Shown in pieces: positions 1-9,089 of a stretch of DNA of 64,000 nt; within the stretch, counting starts at the first letter, position 1; each line of letters begins with the position of its first letter. Origin of the DNA: G963669295 sp963669295 (lineage in GTDB: Bacteria; Bacteroidota; Bacteroidia; Flavobacteriales_D; CALLUQ01); NCBI GenBank assembly GCA_963669295.1, contig OY769938.1, positions 2,046,001-2,110,000 on the forward strand, given 5' to 3'. A model generated the notes under the pieces. The model did not search any database. It was not told the DNA's origin and saw only the letters and a program-made list of their open reading frames with translations. The position numbers and the translations under genes were made by a program.

Positions 1-1889
1 CGATGTTTGTTGTTCCGTTGATGATAAGTTCTACCCAAAAGTTGCCGTTGGAGGGGTTGGGGTATACAAAGATGCTTTCCGCCAAATCTACTTCTTCCAC
101 GGCACTGCATATTTCAACAGTAGCAACTACCGGTGTGAGGGCGCTGCCACATTGGCCCCCACCAAACTCCAACTCCCAATCGTAGAAGTAATAGTAATAG
201 TTTGATCCGGCAGTGCTTCCTGTAATGGCAATGGTATCGGCAATTTCGTAGGGATAGTTTACCCCTGCATTGTTGCGAAACAAGTCGGTAACCCCATCGT
301 TGTTGATGGTCATTTCGTAGTCGTTACCCATCGGTATTTCCCAGTTGAGCGTTACCCGCGATTCGCCATCGGGCACCATTACGGTGGTGGTGTGCACCAG
401 CCCGCCTACGGCATCCCACAGCTCAAAGGTGCGGGTATCTGCCCCATCGGCATAAACTTTTACCGACTTCAGGGTGAGTTTTTTCATCACGTTAAACACC
501 AGTGCCTGTCCGCCTGAGTGCATGCTGCCGCTCCCCGAATTATCGAGCGCTCCAACATGGGTGAGGTAGCCGGGAGCCACATCAATATCGGCAACAAAAT
601 AGGTTTGCGAAGCGGTAAGCGATGGGGTGGTAAAGGTATTGCCATTGCCTACTTCATCGCCATTGTTGTTGTACCACACCACGTTGTTTCCGGTAGCGGT
701 TAATGTGGCTGCCTGTCCAACACAAATGGTATCGCCCTGGGTAGTAGGGGTGGCCGGAACGGGCAATTCGGTAATGGTCATGGTGGGTGATGTGGCAGTA
801 CCACAATAGGTGGTTACCTGGCAGCTGTAGGTGCCTGCTCCTACGGTAATGGTAGAAGTGGTGTCGCCATTCGACCACAGGTAGGAAAGTCCTCCGTTGG
901 CAGTAAGCGTAGCCATGTCTCCAGCACAAATAGCCGTTTGTCCACTGTTGGAGCTGATGGTAGCAAAGGGAGGTGCCGAGGTGTTTTGGTTGGTTAGGGT
1001 AATGGGCATGGCCGTATAGTTATTGTCTTCATTTTCTTCTTTGATGGCATCATCGGGGTCTACCTCATACACAATCCAATAATCGCCATTGCAAGTGTTG
1101 GGCGGCACATCAATCCACATGCCGTCCAGCCATTCGCCATACAAGTCGGTATAGCCTGCCGAAATGCCCTCTTCGGTCATGCTACAATTGTACGAGCCTC
1201 CTCCCAGCCCAAAATTGGGGAAGTCGCTTTGTTGGTTCAATGTGGTGCCCTGGTTGTATACAGTATTGTCGTCTTTGCAATGGTGGTTGGCCGACCCAGA
1301 GGTGCAGGAGTAATAGTCCATTAAACAGAAGCCCAGCTTATGGCCAACGCCAACAATGGGCCAGTTTCGAGGGTCGGTAATGGAGGCGTCTTTCATGCGT
1401 AAAGAAAATTTGCCCCAATTGTCGAAGTGGTTGTGGGCGTGGTTGGGGTGGTAGGTCATGGCTACCGTTGCCATGCGCAGGTAATCCGACATCACATTGC
1501 CATTTTTATGGTAGATCCGTTGCCACACCAGCTGTTGCGGTGTTTCACCGCCCGGGCACACAAAGTTATTGGGGTTGTTGGTAGAAAAAGTGTCTTGTCC
1601 ACACTTAAACCAGGTATCGCCATTCATATCAACCCCCCGCACGGTAAAGGGGCCGTGGCCAATGTTAGGGGTAGACCCTGAAACATATATTCGTCCCGGG
1701 TCTTCGGTAGGGCCGCCCGTAACATTTTCGAGTGCATACCAGGAAATGGTAATGTCGGGCAACAAATCGCAGTCGTTAGAAGCATCGTCGCAAACACAAG
1801 ATGCGGCATTGTTGGTAGTGCATTGGCTGGTAACGGTAGGGAAATAGCCAATGAGCCCAAGAGTGGTTAGGAGTAGCGTTTTTTTCATG
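1..1889 (-). CDS. Lysyl-oxidase-like secreted protein with T9SS sorting domain; partial, apparent frameshift
   Basis: The gene runs off the left edge. Downstream of the signal peptide, the frame reads a lysyl oxidase-like catalytic region with a His-rich copper motif (HPNHAHNHFDNWGKF, about 1404-1446), a following HKLGFCLMDYYSC stretch and the typical acidic end YEVDPDDAIKEENEDNN. Ig-like or adhesion modules follow, and a T9SS tail begins at the edge (VYPNPSNGNFWVEL). Lysyl oxidases oxidise lysine side chains to aldehydes in secreted proteins; the bacterial substrate is unknown. The expected start is ATG at 1889 (MKKTLLLTT), but that frame is one base out of register with the rest. A stop (TAA) lies upstream in the catalytic frame and no ATG follows it, so one extra base near 1859-1861 breaks the signal peptide. 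The rest of the frame is open to base 1. Confidence 0.75.
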
Positions 1890-1890
1890 G

Positions 1891-1926
1891 TGAGGAATTT
1901 GGCTCAAGGTCAACTTATTCCTCACG
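1891..1926 (-). promoter_or_regulatory. 5' leader inverted repeat next to the lysyl-oxidase-like start codon
   Basis: On the minus strand GTGAGGAAT (1926-1918) and ATTCCTCAC (1899-1891) form a perfect 9-bp stem with an 18-nt loop. The stem ends one base before the ATG at 1889, so it would cover the ribosome-binding region. It could regulate translation or be a protein-binding site; function is inferred only from position. Confidence 0.45.
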
Positions 1927-1975
1927 CTTTCCTATGATCTGGGTCATGTGGTAAAATGATGGCGTTTCGCCACGG

Positions 1976-2827
1976 TTAAAGTGCTCCTACACACATCACA
2001 AAACGGGCCCAGGCATCGGCATTGTTGAGCCGGTCTTCCATCTTGCATTCGGCCCTACAGTTATCGTTGCCGCTACAATATTCTTCGCTGTCTTGCCGGC
2101 TTTGGTCGATGCCAATCACATGGCCGGCTTCATGAATAAGGGTTTCTACCATAAACATGCGATTGTTTAAGATAAAGCGGGGGCAAATATGAATGGCTCC
2201 CGGTCTTTCTCGCACCACATAAGCACTGGTGCGCCTTATGGTTAGGCTGTCTTCGGCCCTGGGCTGACAGTCGGAGGTGAGGCAGTTTTCGTGTACAAAA
2301 GGCACGTTTCTCAAAGCTTCGGCAAGCCTGCGAATGGTGCGAGAGATGGTGGCCTGGTCGGGCACGGTATCAAAAATGCCGTTGGCTATTTGATCGGTAT
2401 AACGATCGCCCGAGGTAGCATTTAATAAGGCTTGTGTACATCGCTGTATGGCATAGCTGCGGGCTTGCTCCAAAATGGTGCGCTCGCGACGTGTAAACTC
2501 GGTGGGCTGGTTGGGGTTAATAGGGTTGAGGCATTCCCTGTTTTCCTGCAAAGCCCTGGCTGTTGCGCGCTCCTCTTCGGTTAGGCTTTCGTCGTTCAGC
2601 AGCTCTTGCATGGGGTCTTCCTCTCGCATCACCACCGGGGTAGCAGCAGGCGTTAAGGTGAGGGCAGGCGATGTTTCCGGCATCAATTGTACGGCAGGGC
2701 TGTTTCCGTAAGGGATAAGGGGTTGTTGCTGTACCATAGAAGCAGGAAGAGTACTGCTGTAACCGCTGTAGTGGGCGGACAAAGCAGACGATTCTTCCGG
2801 TATTTTGGTGGCAATGGCAGTGCTCAT
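1976..2827 (-). CDS. Putative aspzincin-like (M35-type) zinc metalloprotease
   Basis: A 283-aa protein. Residues 229-240 carry a zincin motif (TLIHEAGHVIGI, HExxH at 232-236), followed by an acidic DQSRQDSEEY stretch that could give the third zinc ligand. The C-terminus has NNADAWARF, which resembles the NADxxxxF ending of peptidyl-Lys metalloendopeptidases (M35/aspzincin). The first 75 residues are low-complexity, rich in Pro, Ser, Thr and Ala. There is no signal peptide or membrane segment, so it is cytoplasmic or exported by a non-Sec route such as a contractile injection system. Eight cysteines lie in the C-terminal half. It stands alone, transcribed with the upstream-facing lysyl-oxidase-like gene. 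The metalloprotease call is fairly safe; the exact family is less so. Confidence 0.6.
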   Translation of the reverse strand: MSTAIATKIPEESSALSAHYSGYSSTLPASMVQQQPLIPYGNSPAVQLMPETSPALTLTPAATPVVMREEDPMQELLNDESLTEEERATARALQENRECLNPINPNQPTEFTRRERTILEQARSYAIQRCTQALLNATSGDRYTDQIANGIFDTVPDQATISRTIRRLAEALRNVPFVHENCLTSDCQPRAEDSLTIRRTSAYVVRERPGAIHICPRFILNNRMFMVETLIHEAGHVIGIDQSRQDSEEYCSGNDNCRAECKMEDRLNNADAWARFVMCVGAL

Positions 2828-3625
2828 GGGCAGTGGTTAGTACCATCAAGGTACCCGTTTTTGTGGGGATGTGCAAATATGACATACTGCTCTGTTTGAG
2901 GTGAAATAGAGGTAGTCGGTTGTTGATCCAACCCCTGGAGCTTTAACCCCTACCTCTTGAAGTTTTAATCGTTACCCCTTGAAGGTTCAACAGTAATATG
3001 ATCAACCGAACTGTTCCCCCTTCAACGTTGAACCTCCTATAGTTGAACAGCCAACATCGATAAGCCGGAGGGTGAAGGGGGAAGGCCTGGCCGTAGATAC
3101 TGCTTCCCTTGGAATAACTCCTTATACCCCATCAACGTTCAACCATCCCCTGTTGGCCTTTCCACCTCAATAGGGTGAGTGGTTTAACCTCACCCCCATG
3201 GGCGCTCAAGGGGGAGGTATTGGTTCATGTTCCACCCTTTCAAACGCCAACCCATTACCCCTAAAGTTTCAACCACTACCCCTTCAAATTTCAACCCTAT
3301 ACTGTTGAACCTTCATACCCCTAATGGTAACGATTCGACCTCTACCTGTTGGTGGTAGCTGCTCCTGATGTTGACCGTTGATGCTTTTATAGAGGTTGAG
3401 GCCTTTTTTGGGGTAAGAATAGTGTAAAAACAACAAATCATAACAACCTGTAAACCAACCAAATAAGCGTGATTTAATTAAAAAACAAACTTTTTTTTTA
3501 ACCCCACGCAACCAATGGCGCTAAAATTTCGTCATTATTATGATTGGCGTTACCCCCACCTCTAATGCCTCCAGGTTTGACTAGGCCTGTAAATTTCACT
3601 TTTTGACGTACGAGTAATCTATTTA
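2828..3625. repeat. Long intergenic region with degenerate ~18-bp repeats
   Basis: No convincing gene. Between about 2931 and 3345 the sequence repeats a loose unit of the form CCCCTTnAAnnTTnAACC, often imperfectly palindromic. Copies begin near 2931, 2949, 2975, 3016, 3127, 3236, 3256, 3278, 3298 and 3319; the copy near 3016 contains the perfect palindrome TTCAACGTTGAA. Spacing is irregular, so this is not a CRISPR array. A short minus-strand reading frame at 3284-3511 shows no recognisable protein features. It may be decayed repeats, a protein-binding array or a structured RNA. Confidence 0.5.
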
Positions 3626-3690
3626 CCCTTTTGCCACCGGGCGCAAAAGGGAGCAATCAATTGATGTATAATAGGTTCCTTGTGCCCGGT
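3626..3690 (+). promoter_or_regulatory. Candidate pseudoknotted 5' leader of the gene at 3719
   Basis: CCCTTTTGC (3626-3634) and GCAAAAGGG (3643-3651) form a perfect 9-bp hairpin with an 8-nt loop. Seven loop bases (ACCGGGC, 3636-3642) are exactly complementary to GCCCGGT at 3684-3690, which ends 28 nt before the ATG. The arrangement fits an RNA pseudoknot. No T-tract follows, so it is not a simple terminator. Confidence 0.4.
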
Positions 3691-3718
3691 AAAGGAGCCG
3701 ACTTAAAACCATAATATT

Positions 3719-4285
3719 ATGGCTTTAAAACAAGTAAATGGTACCTTGTCGCAAGGCGATATGGACCAAATTGTAAACAGCCTCCAAGAGGCAGAGGCAC
3801 AATTGCCTTTTTTAATTAACCTTACTCCTGAAGAGCGAAAAACAGGCATTAAATTGGGAGAAGGCAGCCAGTCGTTTGCTGAGAAAACGGTAGACTATGT
3901 GCAACGTCACCCGCAGTTGCTACCCAGTTACTTTACCATGGATGATTTCATGGACGAGTACTATACCTGGGTGCATTTGCAAGAGTTACGCAGGCGTTTT
4001 GCCGAATTGTTTGAAGGGACAGACGATACCTTGATGGCAGTAGGCAGTAGCTTAATGCGTAAACTGTTGAAGGTGTATGCCAATGTGCAAGATGCACAGG
4101 AGGTCACCAACATTTCCGGGATCGATACGATCTACGAGGATTTGCGCCAACGTTTTGAGCGCAATGCTTCCAACGAGGAAGAGATCAGCATCGACGAGGA
4201 AGGCCTGGAATCGATTACCGATAATGAAGTGGAGGAAAATGCCTCCAACGATGACATCGGCATTGATGATGAGGGCTTAGCCTAA
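3719..4285 (+). CDS. Hypothetical acidic protein with duplicated C-terminal tail
   Basis: A 188-aa soluble protein, no signal peptide or membrane segment, no family recognised. Residues 1-145 look globular and mostly helical. The last ~40 residues are strongly acidic and contain a tandem duplication (NASNEEEISIDEEGLE then NASNDDIGIDDEGLA). It begins with ATG and is followed at once by a strong bidirectional terminator, so it is probably a single-gene transcript with a structured leader. Such acidic tails occur in many unrelated proteins; nothing in the sequence fixes a function. Confidence 0.6.
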   Translation: MALKQVNGTLSQGDMDQIVNSLQEAEAQLPFLINLTPEERKTGIKLGEGSQSFAEKTVDYVQRHPQLLPSYFTMDDFMDEYYTWVHLQELRRRFAELFEGTDDTLMAVGSSLMRKLLKVYANVQDAQEVTNISGIDTIYEDLRQRFERNASNEEEISIDEEGLESITDNEVEENASNDDIGIDDEGLA

Positions 4286-4304
4286 TGAGGAATGATTGAG
4301 GAAG

Positions 4305-4339
4305 AACACCCCGGCCAGCATAACGGTCGGGGTGTTTTT
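4305..4339. terminator. Bidirectional intrinsic terminator
   Basis: AACACCCCGGCC and GGTCGGGGTGTT form a 12-bp stem (one G-T pair) with an 8-nt loop, followed by T's on the plus strand and preceded by A's. It sits between the convergent genes ending at 4285 and 4347. Confidence 0.85.
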
Positions 4340-4346
4340 ATGCGTT

Positions 4347-6059
4347 TTATTGTTTGGCGAACTTCACAGGAACAACCCCACGCTCAGTTTGCAGCGTAAG
4401 CAGGTAATATCCCGAAGGCAATGCATCGGTAGCGATGTTCCAACGGTAGGCGTTGGCGGTACCTTGCTGCACCACTCTTCCCGAAATGTCAATCACTTCA
4501 TAGGTACTCACTACACTTTCGCTGGTTACGGTTAACCGTTCGCGTGCCGGGTTCGGGTAACATTGCACCCCAGGCAATTGATGTGCTTCCTGCACGCTGG
4601 TAATGGTACTGCCTTCTATAATAAGTAACTCCTGGTCAACAGTTGGGTTGGTCAACACATCTACCATGCCGCTGAGCCAAAACACTTTAATGGAGTCGAT
4701 GGTGGTTACCGTATCCAGGCCAAACATTTCGTAGCCGCTGTTTTGTGCCAAATAGCCTTCGCCACAAAGGGTATAGCGTGTTAAAGTGCGGCCGTTGGCA
4801 TGCACTTCAATGAAGGCGCCAATACCATCTCTATTGCTTACCGTGCCTTGCAGTTGCACTTTTAACCAATGTTTGTTACCGCCATTGTTTTCCCATAAAA
4901 ACAGATTGGCAGGAGCGTGGTTAAGCACTGCAATGTCGGGATAACCATCGCGGTTAAAGTCGCCAATGGCATTCGAAAAGCTAGCCACCGTATCGCCAGC
5001 AAAGCCAATGCCCTGGGGCACAAAAAAGCTGTCTACATCCCAATGCTCGTAGTAGGCCGAAGGCAAAAAGCTGGAGTCGCCATTCAGCATGCCACTTACG
5101 TACAGGTCGAGGTCCATGTCGTTGTCGCCATCCAAAAACGAAGCTCCCCATCCAATGCTGTTGAAAATGGTGCCGTTGCTATCGGCCACATCGGTAAAGG
5201 TGCCGTTGCCATTGTTGCGAAAAAAGGCATTGCCGGCATAGGTGTTGGTTACATATATGTCGAGCATGCCATCGTAGTTGTAATCGCCCACGGTGGTACT
5301 CATGGCGTCGATGGCTACCCCTGTGTTAGAAAGGGCTCCCATGTCGGTAAACGTACCATCGCCATTGTTGTGGTACAATTTGTTGGGCGAAATGTTGCGG
5401 TCGTTGGCGATGTAAATGTCTTGCCACCCGTCGCGGTCGTAATCCAAAAAGGCAGCGCAAAACGAAATGTCGGCACTGTCTTCAATGCCCGCTTGTGCCG
5501 ATACGTCGGTAAAGGTGCCGTCGCCATTGTTTTGATACAAGTGGTTGTTAGGAATGCCCGAAGTGCTTCGGTTAGAAATGAATACATCCAAATAACCGTT
5601 GTTGTCGAAGTCGCCCCAGGCACCACCAAACGAAGGTTCGTTGGCCATGTCGAAACCACAAATGCCGGTAATGTCGTTGAAATTTAAATTGCCCTCGTTG
5701 CGGTACAACCGAAAAGGGGCACCATTGCTGGTAAAAAACAAATCTTTATCGCCATCGTTGTCGAAGTCAACCCAGTTGATTTGCTTCATCTCTGTGCTGT
5801 CGGTAATGTTCGGAAACACTTCGGTGAAGCCGTTGCCATTGTTTTCAAAGAAACGCAAGGGCAAGCTGTCGGCAGTACTCATGGTGATGTCGTCCCAACC
5901 GTCGTTGTTAAAGTCGTGAAACGATACTCCTCCACCCATAAGGCCAAGGCCGTAGGTAGCGGTTATGCCATGTTGAACGGCACTTTCTGTAAAACTTGTT
6001 TGTGCTACCATTGCGCCTGAAAGCAGGAGGGTAGTAGCGAGCAGCATGGATCTTAACAT
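4347..6059 (-). CDS. Secreted FG-GAP/VCBS repeat protein with UnbV (ASPIC) domain and T9SS tail
   Basis: A protein of about 570 aa. MLRSMLLATTLLLSGAMVAQ is a good signal peptide, so the start at 6059 is preferred over one five codons upstream. The body has repeated calcium-binding FG-GAP/VCBS blades (for example DFNNDGWDD, DFDNDGDKD, DYDRDGWQD, DGDNDMDLD), which in this family form a beta-propeller. Then comes an UnbV/ASPIC domain (HWLKVQLQGTVSNRDGIGAFIEV, spread over about 20 residues each side) and a T9SS sorting domain (CYPNPARERLTVTS). It is expected to be exported and attached to the surface or released. A close paralogue lies at 11174. Ligand unknown. Confidence 0.85.
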   Translation of the reverse strand: MLRSMLLATTLLLSGAMVAQTSFTESAVQHGITATYGLGLMGGGVSFHDFNNDGWDDITMSTADSLPLRFFENNGNGFTEVFPNITDSTEMKQINWVDFDNDGDKDLFFTSNGAPFRLYRNEGNLNFNDITGICGFDMANEPSFGGAWGDFDNNGYLDVFISNRSTSGIPNNHLYQNNGDGTFTDVSAQAGIEDSADISFCAAFLDYDRDGWQDIYIANDRNISPNKLYHNNGDGTFTDMGALSNTGVAIDAMSTTVGDYNYDGMLDIYVTNTYAGNAFFRNNGNGTFTDVADSNGTIFNSIGWGASFLDGDNDMDLDLYVSGMLNGDSSFLPSAYYEHWDVDSFFVPQGIGFAGDTVASFSNAIGDFNRDGYPDIAVLNHAPANLFLWENNGGNKHWLKVQLQGTVSNRDGIGAFIEVHANGRTLTRYTLCGEGYLAQNSGYEMFGLDTVTTIDSIKVFWLSGMVDVLTNPTVDQELLIIEGSTITSVQEAHQLPGVQCYPNPARERLTVTSESVVSTYEVIDISGRVVQQGTANAYRWNIATDALPSGYYLLTLQTERGVVPVKFAKQ

Positions 6060-6145
6060 GCCGCAAAAATGCAATTTTTAGCCGACATCCCCTCATGAAT
6101 TCGATTGACTACCAACTTCTACCGATAAATTTCTACCTTTCGTTT

Positions 6146-6709
6146 ATGATTGAAGTTCCCAATGCAGTACAGCTGCCCATGCAGTTCGACGTTAAAAGGC
6201 TGAAGGAAGAGGTTGATGCCATTCCTGCGGATCAGTGGCAAGAAAATTTTTCGCTGTATGCCAAACCAGGCCATTTGTACTTGTGCAACCTGGCCATTTC
6301 GGCTCCTTTCGATAGCCCTCCTGGAACACCGAATGTTATACCCACCAAACTGCTGGAACAAAGCCCCTATTTGATGGAAATTTTCCAACAATTTCCGGGC
6401 GAGAAAAACCTGTTTCGCCTTCAAACCATGAAGGCTGGAGGTACCATACAGTTGCACAAAGATGGGCCGTTGAATTATGCTTCGGGGTTAATGCGAATTC
6501 ATATTCCGATTACCACCAACAGCGAGGTGTATTTTACCCTGGAAGGCGAGCGAGTAGTGATGTTGCCGGGCGAATGCTGGTATGTGGATGTGAGCCGCAC
6601 CCACGAGCTGTGCAACAAAGGAACGGCCGACCGTACCCACCTCATCATCGACTGCCTTGTAAACAGTTGGTGGGAGAAGCAGTTGATGGCCGTGCTACAG
6701 GGGACATAA
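6146..6709 (+). CDS. Aspartyl/asparaginyl beta-hydroxylase-type 2-oxoglutarate oxygenase
   Basis: A protein of about 187 aa with the jelly-roll core of the aspartyl/asparaginyl beta-hydroxylase family (Fe(II)/2-oxoglutarate oxygenases). The iron-ligand candidates are His in IQLHKDGP and His in VDVSRTHELCNKG, and the RTHLIIDC stretch supplies an Arg that could bind 2-oxoglutarate. The start at 6146 (MIEVPNAV) is preferred because upstream codons overlap a probable promoter region and look unconserved. No signal peptide, so cytoplasmic. The substrate, protein or small molecule, cannot be told from sequence. Divergent from the FG-GAP gene at 6059. Confidence 0.65.
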   Translation: MIEVPNAVQLPMQFDVKRLKEEVDAIPADQWQENFSLYAKPGHLYLCNLAISAPFDSPPGTPNVIPTKLLEQSPYLMEIFQQFPGEKNLFRLQTMKAGGTIQLHKDGPLNYASGLMRIHIPITTNSEVYFTLEGERVVMLPGECWYVDVSRTHELCNKGTADRTHLIIDCLVNSWWEKQLMAVLQGT

Positions 6710-6794
6710 ACGGGACAAGAGGCCGTAAAAATCCGTTTTACTTTTATACCTCAATCGAATTCCATAAATTTCTGCCTCAAAACCGCAAGAAACC

Positions 6795-7181
6795 ATGTCA
6801 ACCGCACCATTACACATTAACGCCACCAACGAAACCCCCGGGGTACACTTCGACGCTGGAGCCAACCGGTTGGAGATCATTGGCAAATCGTTGCCCGAAA
6901 ATGCAACGGGATTTTATGAGCCATTGCTCCATTGGATGCAAAGTTATGTGCAACAGCCCAACGAAGAAACGCAGTTGGTAATGGAGCTGGAATATTTCAA
7001 CACAGCCACTTCGAAACCCATTGTGCAGTTGTTGGAGTTGCTGGGAGACATTCATCAGCAAGGACATAAGGTAACCGTTGTATGGCGGTTTTCTGAAGAC
7101 GATGAAGACATTGAAGATGCAGGGTTAGAGTTGTCGGAAATTGTGCAGGTGCCCTTCAAGTTTGAGGCCATGGAGGTGTAA
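6795..7181 (+). CDS. SiaC/DUF1987 family regulatory phosphoprotein
   Basis: A 128-aa protein matching the DUF1987 (SiaC) family: GVHFDAGANRLEIIGKSLPENATGFYEPLLHWM at the N-terminal third and the conserved ELEYFNTATSKPI strand-turn, whose Thr/Ser is the phosphorylation-site region in SiaC. In Pseudomonas, SiaC is phosphorylated by the kinase SiaB, dephosphorylated by the PP2C/SpoIIE-type phosphatase SiaA, and controls a diguanylate cyclase. No SiaB or SiaD gene is adjacent here; a SpoIIE-type phosphatase is at 33174 and an anti-sigma-type ATPase at 45700. It is convergent with the acyltransferase at 7182, with no gap. Confidence 0.75.
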   Translation: MSTAPLHINATNETPGVHFDAGANRLEIIGKSLPENATGFYEPLLHWMQSYVQQPNEETQLVMELEYFNTATSKPIVQLLELLGDIHQQGHKVTVVWRFSEDDEDIEDAGLELSEIVQVPFKFEAMEV

Positions 7182-8297
7182 CTATTTTGCCAGCTTTTCA
7201 CGCAACTTTAAGAAAGGCATTTCAAAGAACCGGTACGAGCAATAACTGACCACAACAGTGGCTACAAAGGTAAACGCAATGTAGATCGACATGTTGGTCC
7301 AATTGTCGAGGGCGATGTCGTGATTTTTGCAATACTTGGAGGTGAGGTGGATGAGCACAATGTGGTAAACATAAAGGCCATAACTTATTTTCCCGAGGAA
7401 AGTAAGGGGGTTTTTATCGCCAATGCGCAACCTCGAATCCTGGGGCACAAACACAGCAATAAGCAGTGCAAAGGTAGCAGCAATAATGGTAGGACGAATA
7501 AAATGAAGGCTTCCACCATAGGCAGGGAGCATGTATTTTCGAGCGATCACCATGGCAATCACCAACAAGATAAAGAGCACTTTCACCACCATGGGAATGG
7601 CATGGATGCGAGCAGCTACCTTTTGGTAGTTGGTAGCTACCAGGTAGCCAACAATGCCCCCCATTGCAAAAAGGTCGAGGTTGGTAAGTATTTCACCAGT
7701 ATCGATATGGGTGTTGTTAAGTATCATGGGCGATACAATACGGGCAGCAATGGCTACCAATACCGAAATGCCAAAAAACCAGGGCAGGCGCTTTACTGGA
7801 ATAAAGGCCAACGACACCATCCAAATGAGGTAAAAATGTTCTTCAATGCACAACGACCAAAACACATTCAGTGGAGTGGTTTTGGGATAATTGTCCATCA
7901 AAATCATCTTGTAGTTTTCCAAAAAGGTGAATGAGAATTTTGGATCGAACTCATACCCGCCGCCCACCATGTGAAGGCCAATATGTTCTTTAAACTCGTA
8001 GGGCAGCAAAAAAACAATGGTGACCAGCAAGAAGTACAACGGCCATATCCGAAAGCTGCGACGCACAAAGAAACGACCAATACGAAGCTTGCCTTCCTTC
8101 ATTTTTTCGGTCACCAGGATATAGGTAATTAAAAAGCCACTGAGCACAAAAAAGAAGTATACGCCAATGCCTCCTCCCCCTTTAATGAAGTTGAACCAGG
8201 GAGCTTCCAGTTGGTACGGAAGGTGAAGCAAGTAAACCTTTAAAAAGGCAAAGAAACGCAGCGCATCAAAGGTATGAAACCGTAGCCGTTCGTTCAT
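7182..8297 (-). CDS. Acyltransferase family 3 membrane protein
   Basis: A 371-aa polytopic membrane protein of the OafA/NodX acyltransferase 3 family. The N-terminus reads FDALRFFAFLKVYLLHL with the membrane His characteristic of the active site; SGFLITYILVTEKMKEGKLRIGRFFVRRSFRIWP is the family's first cytoplasmic Arg-rich loop, and NVFWSLCIEEHFYLIW the conserved 'SLxxEEHFY' motif. About ten transmembrane segments. These enzymes O-acylate glycans, lipids or antibiotics; the acceptor is unknown. It shares a transcript with the bestrophin-like gene three bases upstream. Confidence 0.85.
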   Translation of the reverse strand: MNERLRFHTFDALRFFAFLKVYLLHLPYQLEAPWFNFIKGGGGIGVYFFFVLSGFLITYILVTEKMKEGKLRIGRFFVRRSFRIWPLYFLLVTIVFLLPYEFKEHIGLHMVGGGYEFDPKFSFTFLENYKMILMDNYPKTTPLNVFWSLCIEEHFYLIWMVSLAFIPVKRLPWFFGISVLVAIAARIVSPMILNNTHIDTGEILTNLDLFAMGGIVGYLVATNYQKVAARIHAIPMVVKVLFILLVIAMVIARKYMLPAYGGSLHFIRPTIIAATFALLIAVFVPQDSRLRIGDKNPLTFLGKISYGLYVYHIVLIHLTSKYCKNHDIALDNWTNMSIYIAFTFVATVVVSYCSYRFFEMPFLKLREKLAK

Positions 8298-8300
8298 GGG

Positions 8301-9074
8301 TTACAGTTCTAGTCTGCGCACAAACTTTTCAGCGTTAATGTTCACATCGTCTTCCCCTTTTTGGTCGAACGGATTTTCCAGGTGTTCCTGAATGTTGTCG
8401 AGGCTCACCAGGATGATGCTGAGCAGGCAAGGCAGGATATAGGCCAGCCAGGTAGCCTTTCCTTCTGCCACCTGGGCAAAATAGGGCCCGTAAAGCACAG
8501 GCAGGATGTAGATGAATACCTTGCTGTATGCCCGCAAGGTACGTGGAGTGCGGTACTGATGGATGTGTTTTAACTTCTCAAAAGCCACCACCATCTTACT
8601 CATGTATTGGTTAGAGCGCGATACTTCGCCCGTAGCGAGTCCACGACGACGAAAGTCTTTGATGAACAACGACAGCTCCGAGAATTTGGCATAAACGGCT
8701 TCTTCCCGGGCTTCAAAACCGGCTTCATCCGATTGAAAAAGCTCCCGGCAACCGCGCAGCAACTCATGCATGATGGTCTTCACCTTTTCGGCACTGGCAG
8801 CATCATCGTCGCCTACCCAATCGCGCGAAGCAAAATAAATGGCCCTGCCATGGGCTTTCAAAATGCCATACTGATCCAACACCACTTCCCTGCGTTTATA
8901 GGCTCCGTTAATCGAAAACACGATGGGAAACACCACAGCCAGCCCAATGAGGGTAAGCGGAAAATCTTCGGTAAAGGTATAATGGCGACAAATCCATGTA
9001 GAAGCAATGGCCAGTCCAATCACCACAAAGGTGTTGATGCCAAAGATGCGGAAGAAACTTTTAAAGGTGTTCAT
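8301..9074 (-). CDS. Bestrophin-like ion channel family protein
   Basis: A 257-aa protein with two N-terminal transmembrane segments (about 12-33 and 38-55), a soluble helical middle with charged residues, and two C-terminal segments (about 185-220). The end contains SLDNIQEHLENPFDQKGEDDVNIN, which matches the bestrophin/RFP-TM signature ExxENPF...DD that forms the calcium clasp in animal bestrophins. Bacterial relatives are pentameric anion or cation channels in the inner membrane. It lies three bases upstream of the acyltransferase and is probably co-transcribed with it. The assignment rests mainly on the C-terminal motif and topology. Confidence 0.6.
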   Translation of the reverse strand: MNTFKSFFRIFGINTFVVIGLAIASTWICRHYTFTEDFPLTLIGLAVVFPIVFSINGAYKRREVVLDQYGILKAHGRAIYFASRDWVGDDDAASAEKVKTIMHELLRGCRELFQSDEAGFEAREEAVYAKFSELSLFIKDFRRRGLATGEVSRSNQYMSKMVVAFEKLKHIHQYRTPRTLRAYSKVFIYILPVLYGPYFAQVAEGKATWLAYILPCLLSIILVSLDNIQEHLENPFDQKGEDDVNINAEKFVRRLEL

Positions 9075-9089
9075 GCAAGTAATTGTGAG

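Noticed and set aside
2931..3345. CRISPR array
   Set aside because: Repeats are degenerate, irregularly spaced and without constant spacers, and no cas genes are present.
3284..3511. 75-aa minus-strand frame as a small gene
   Set aside because: No signal, domain or ribosome-binding context; overlaps the degenerate repeats.
5908..6096. 62-aa minus-strand frame
   Set aside because: Overlaps the signal-peptide region of the FG-GAP gene in another frame; no support.
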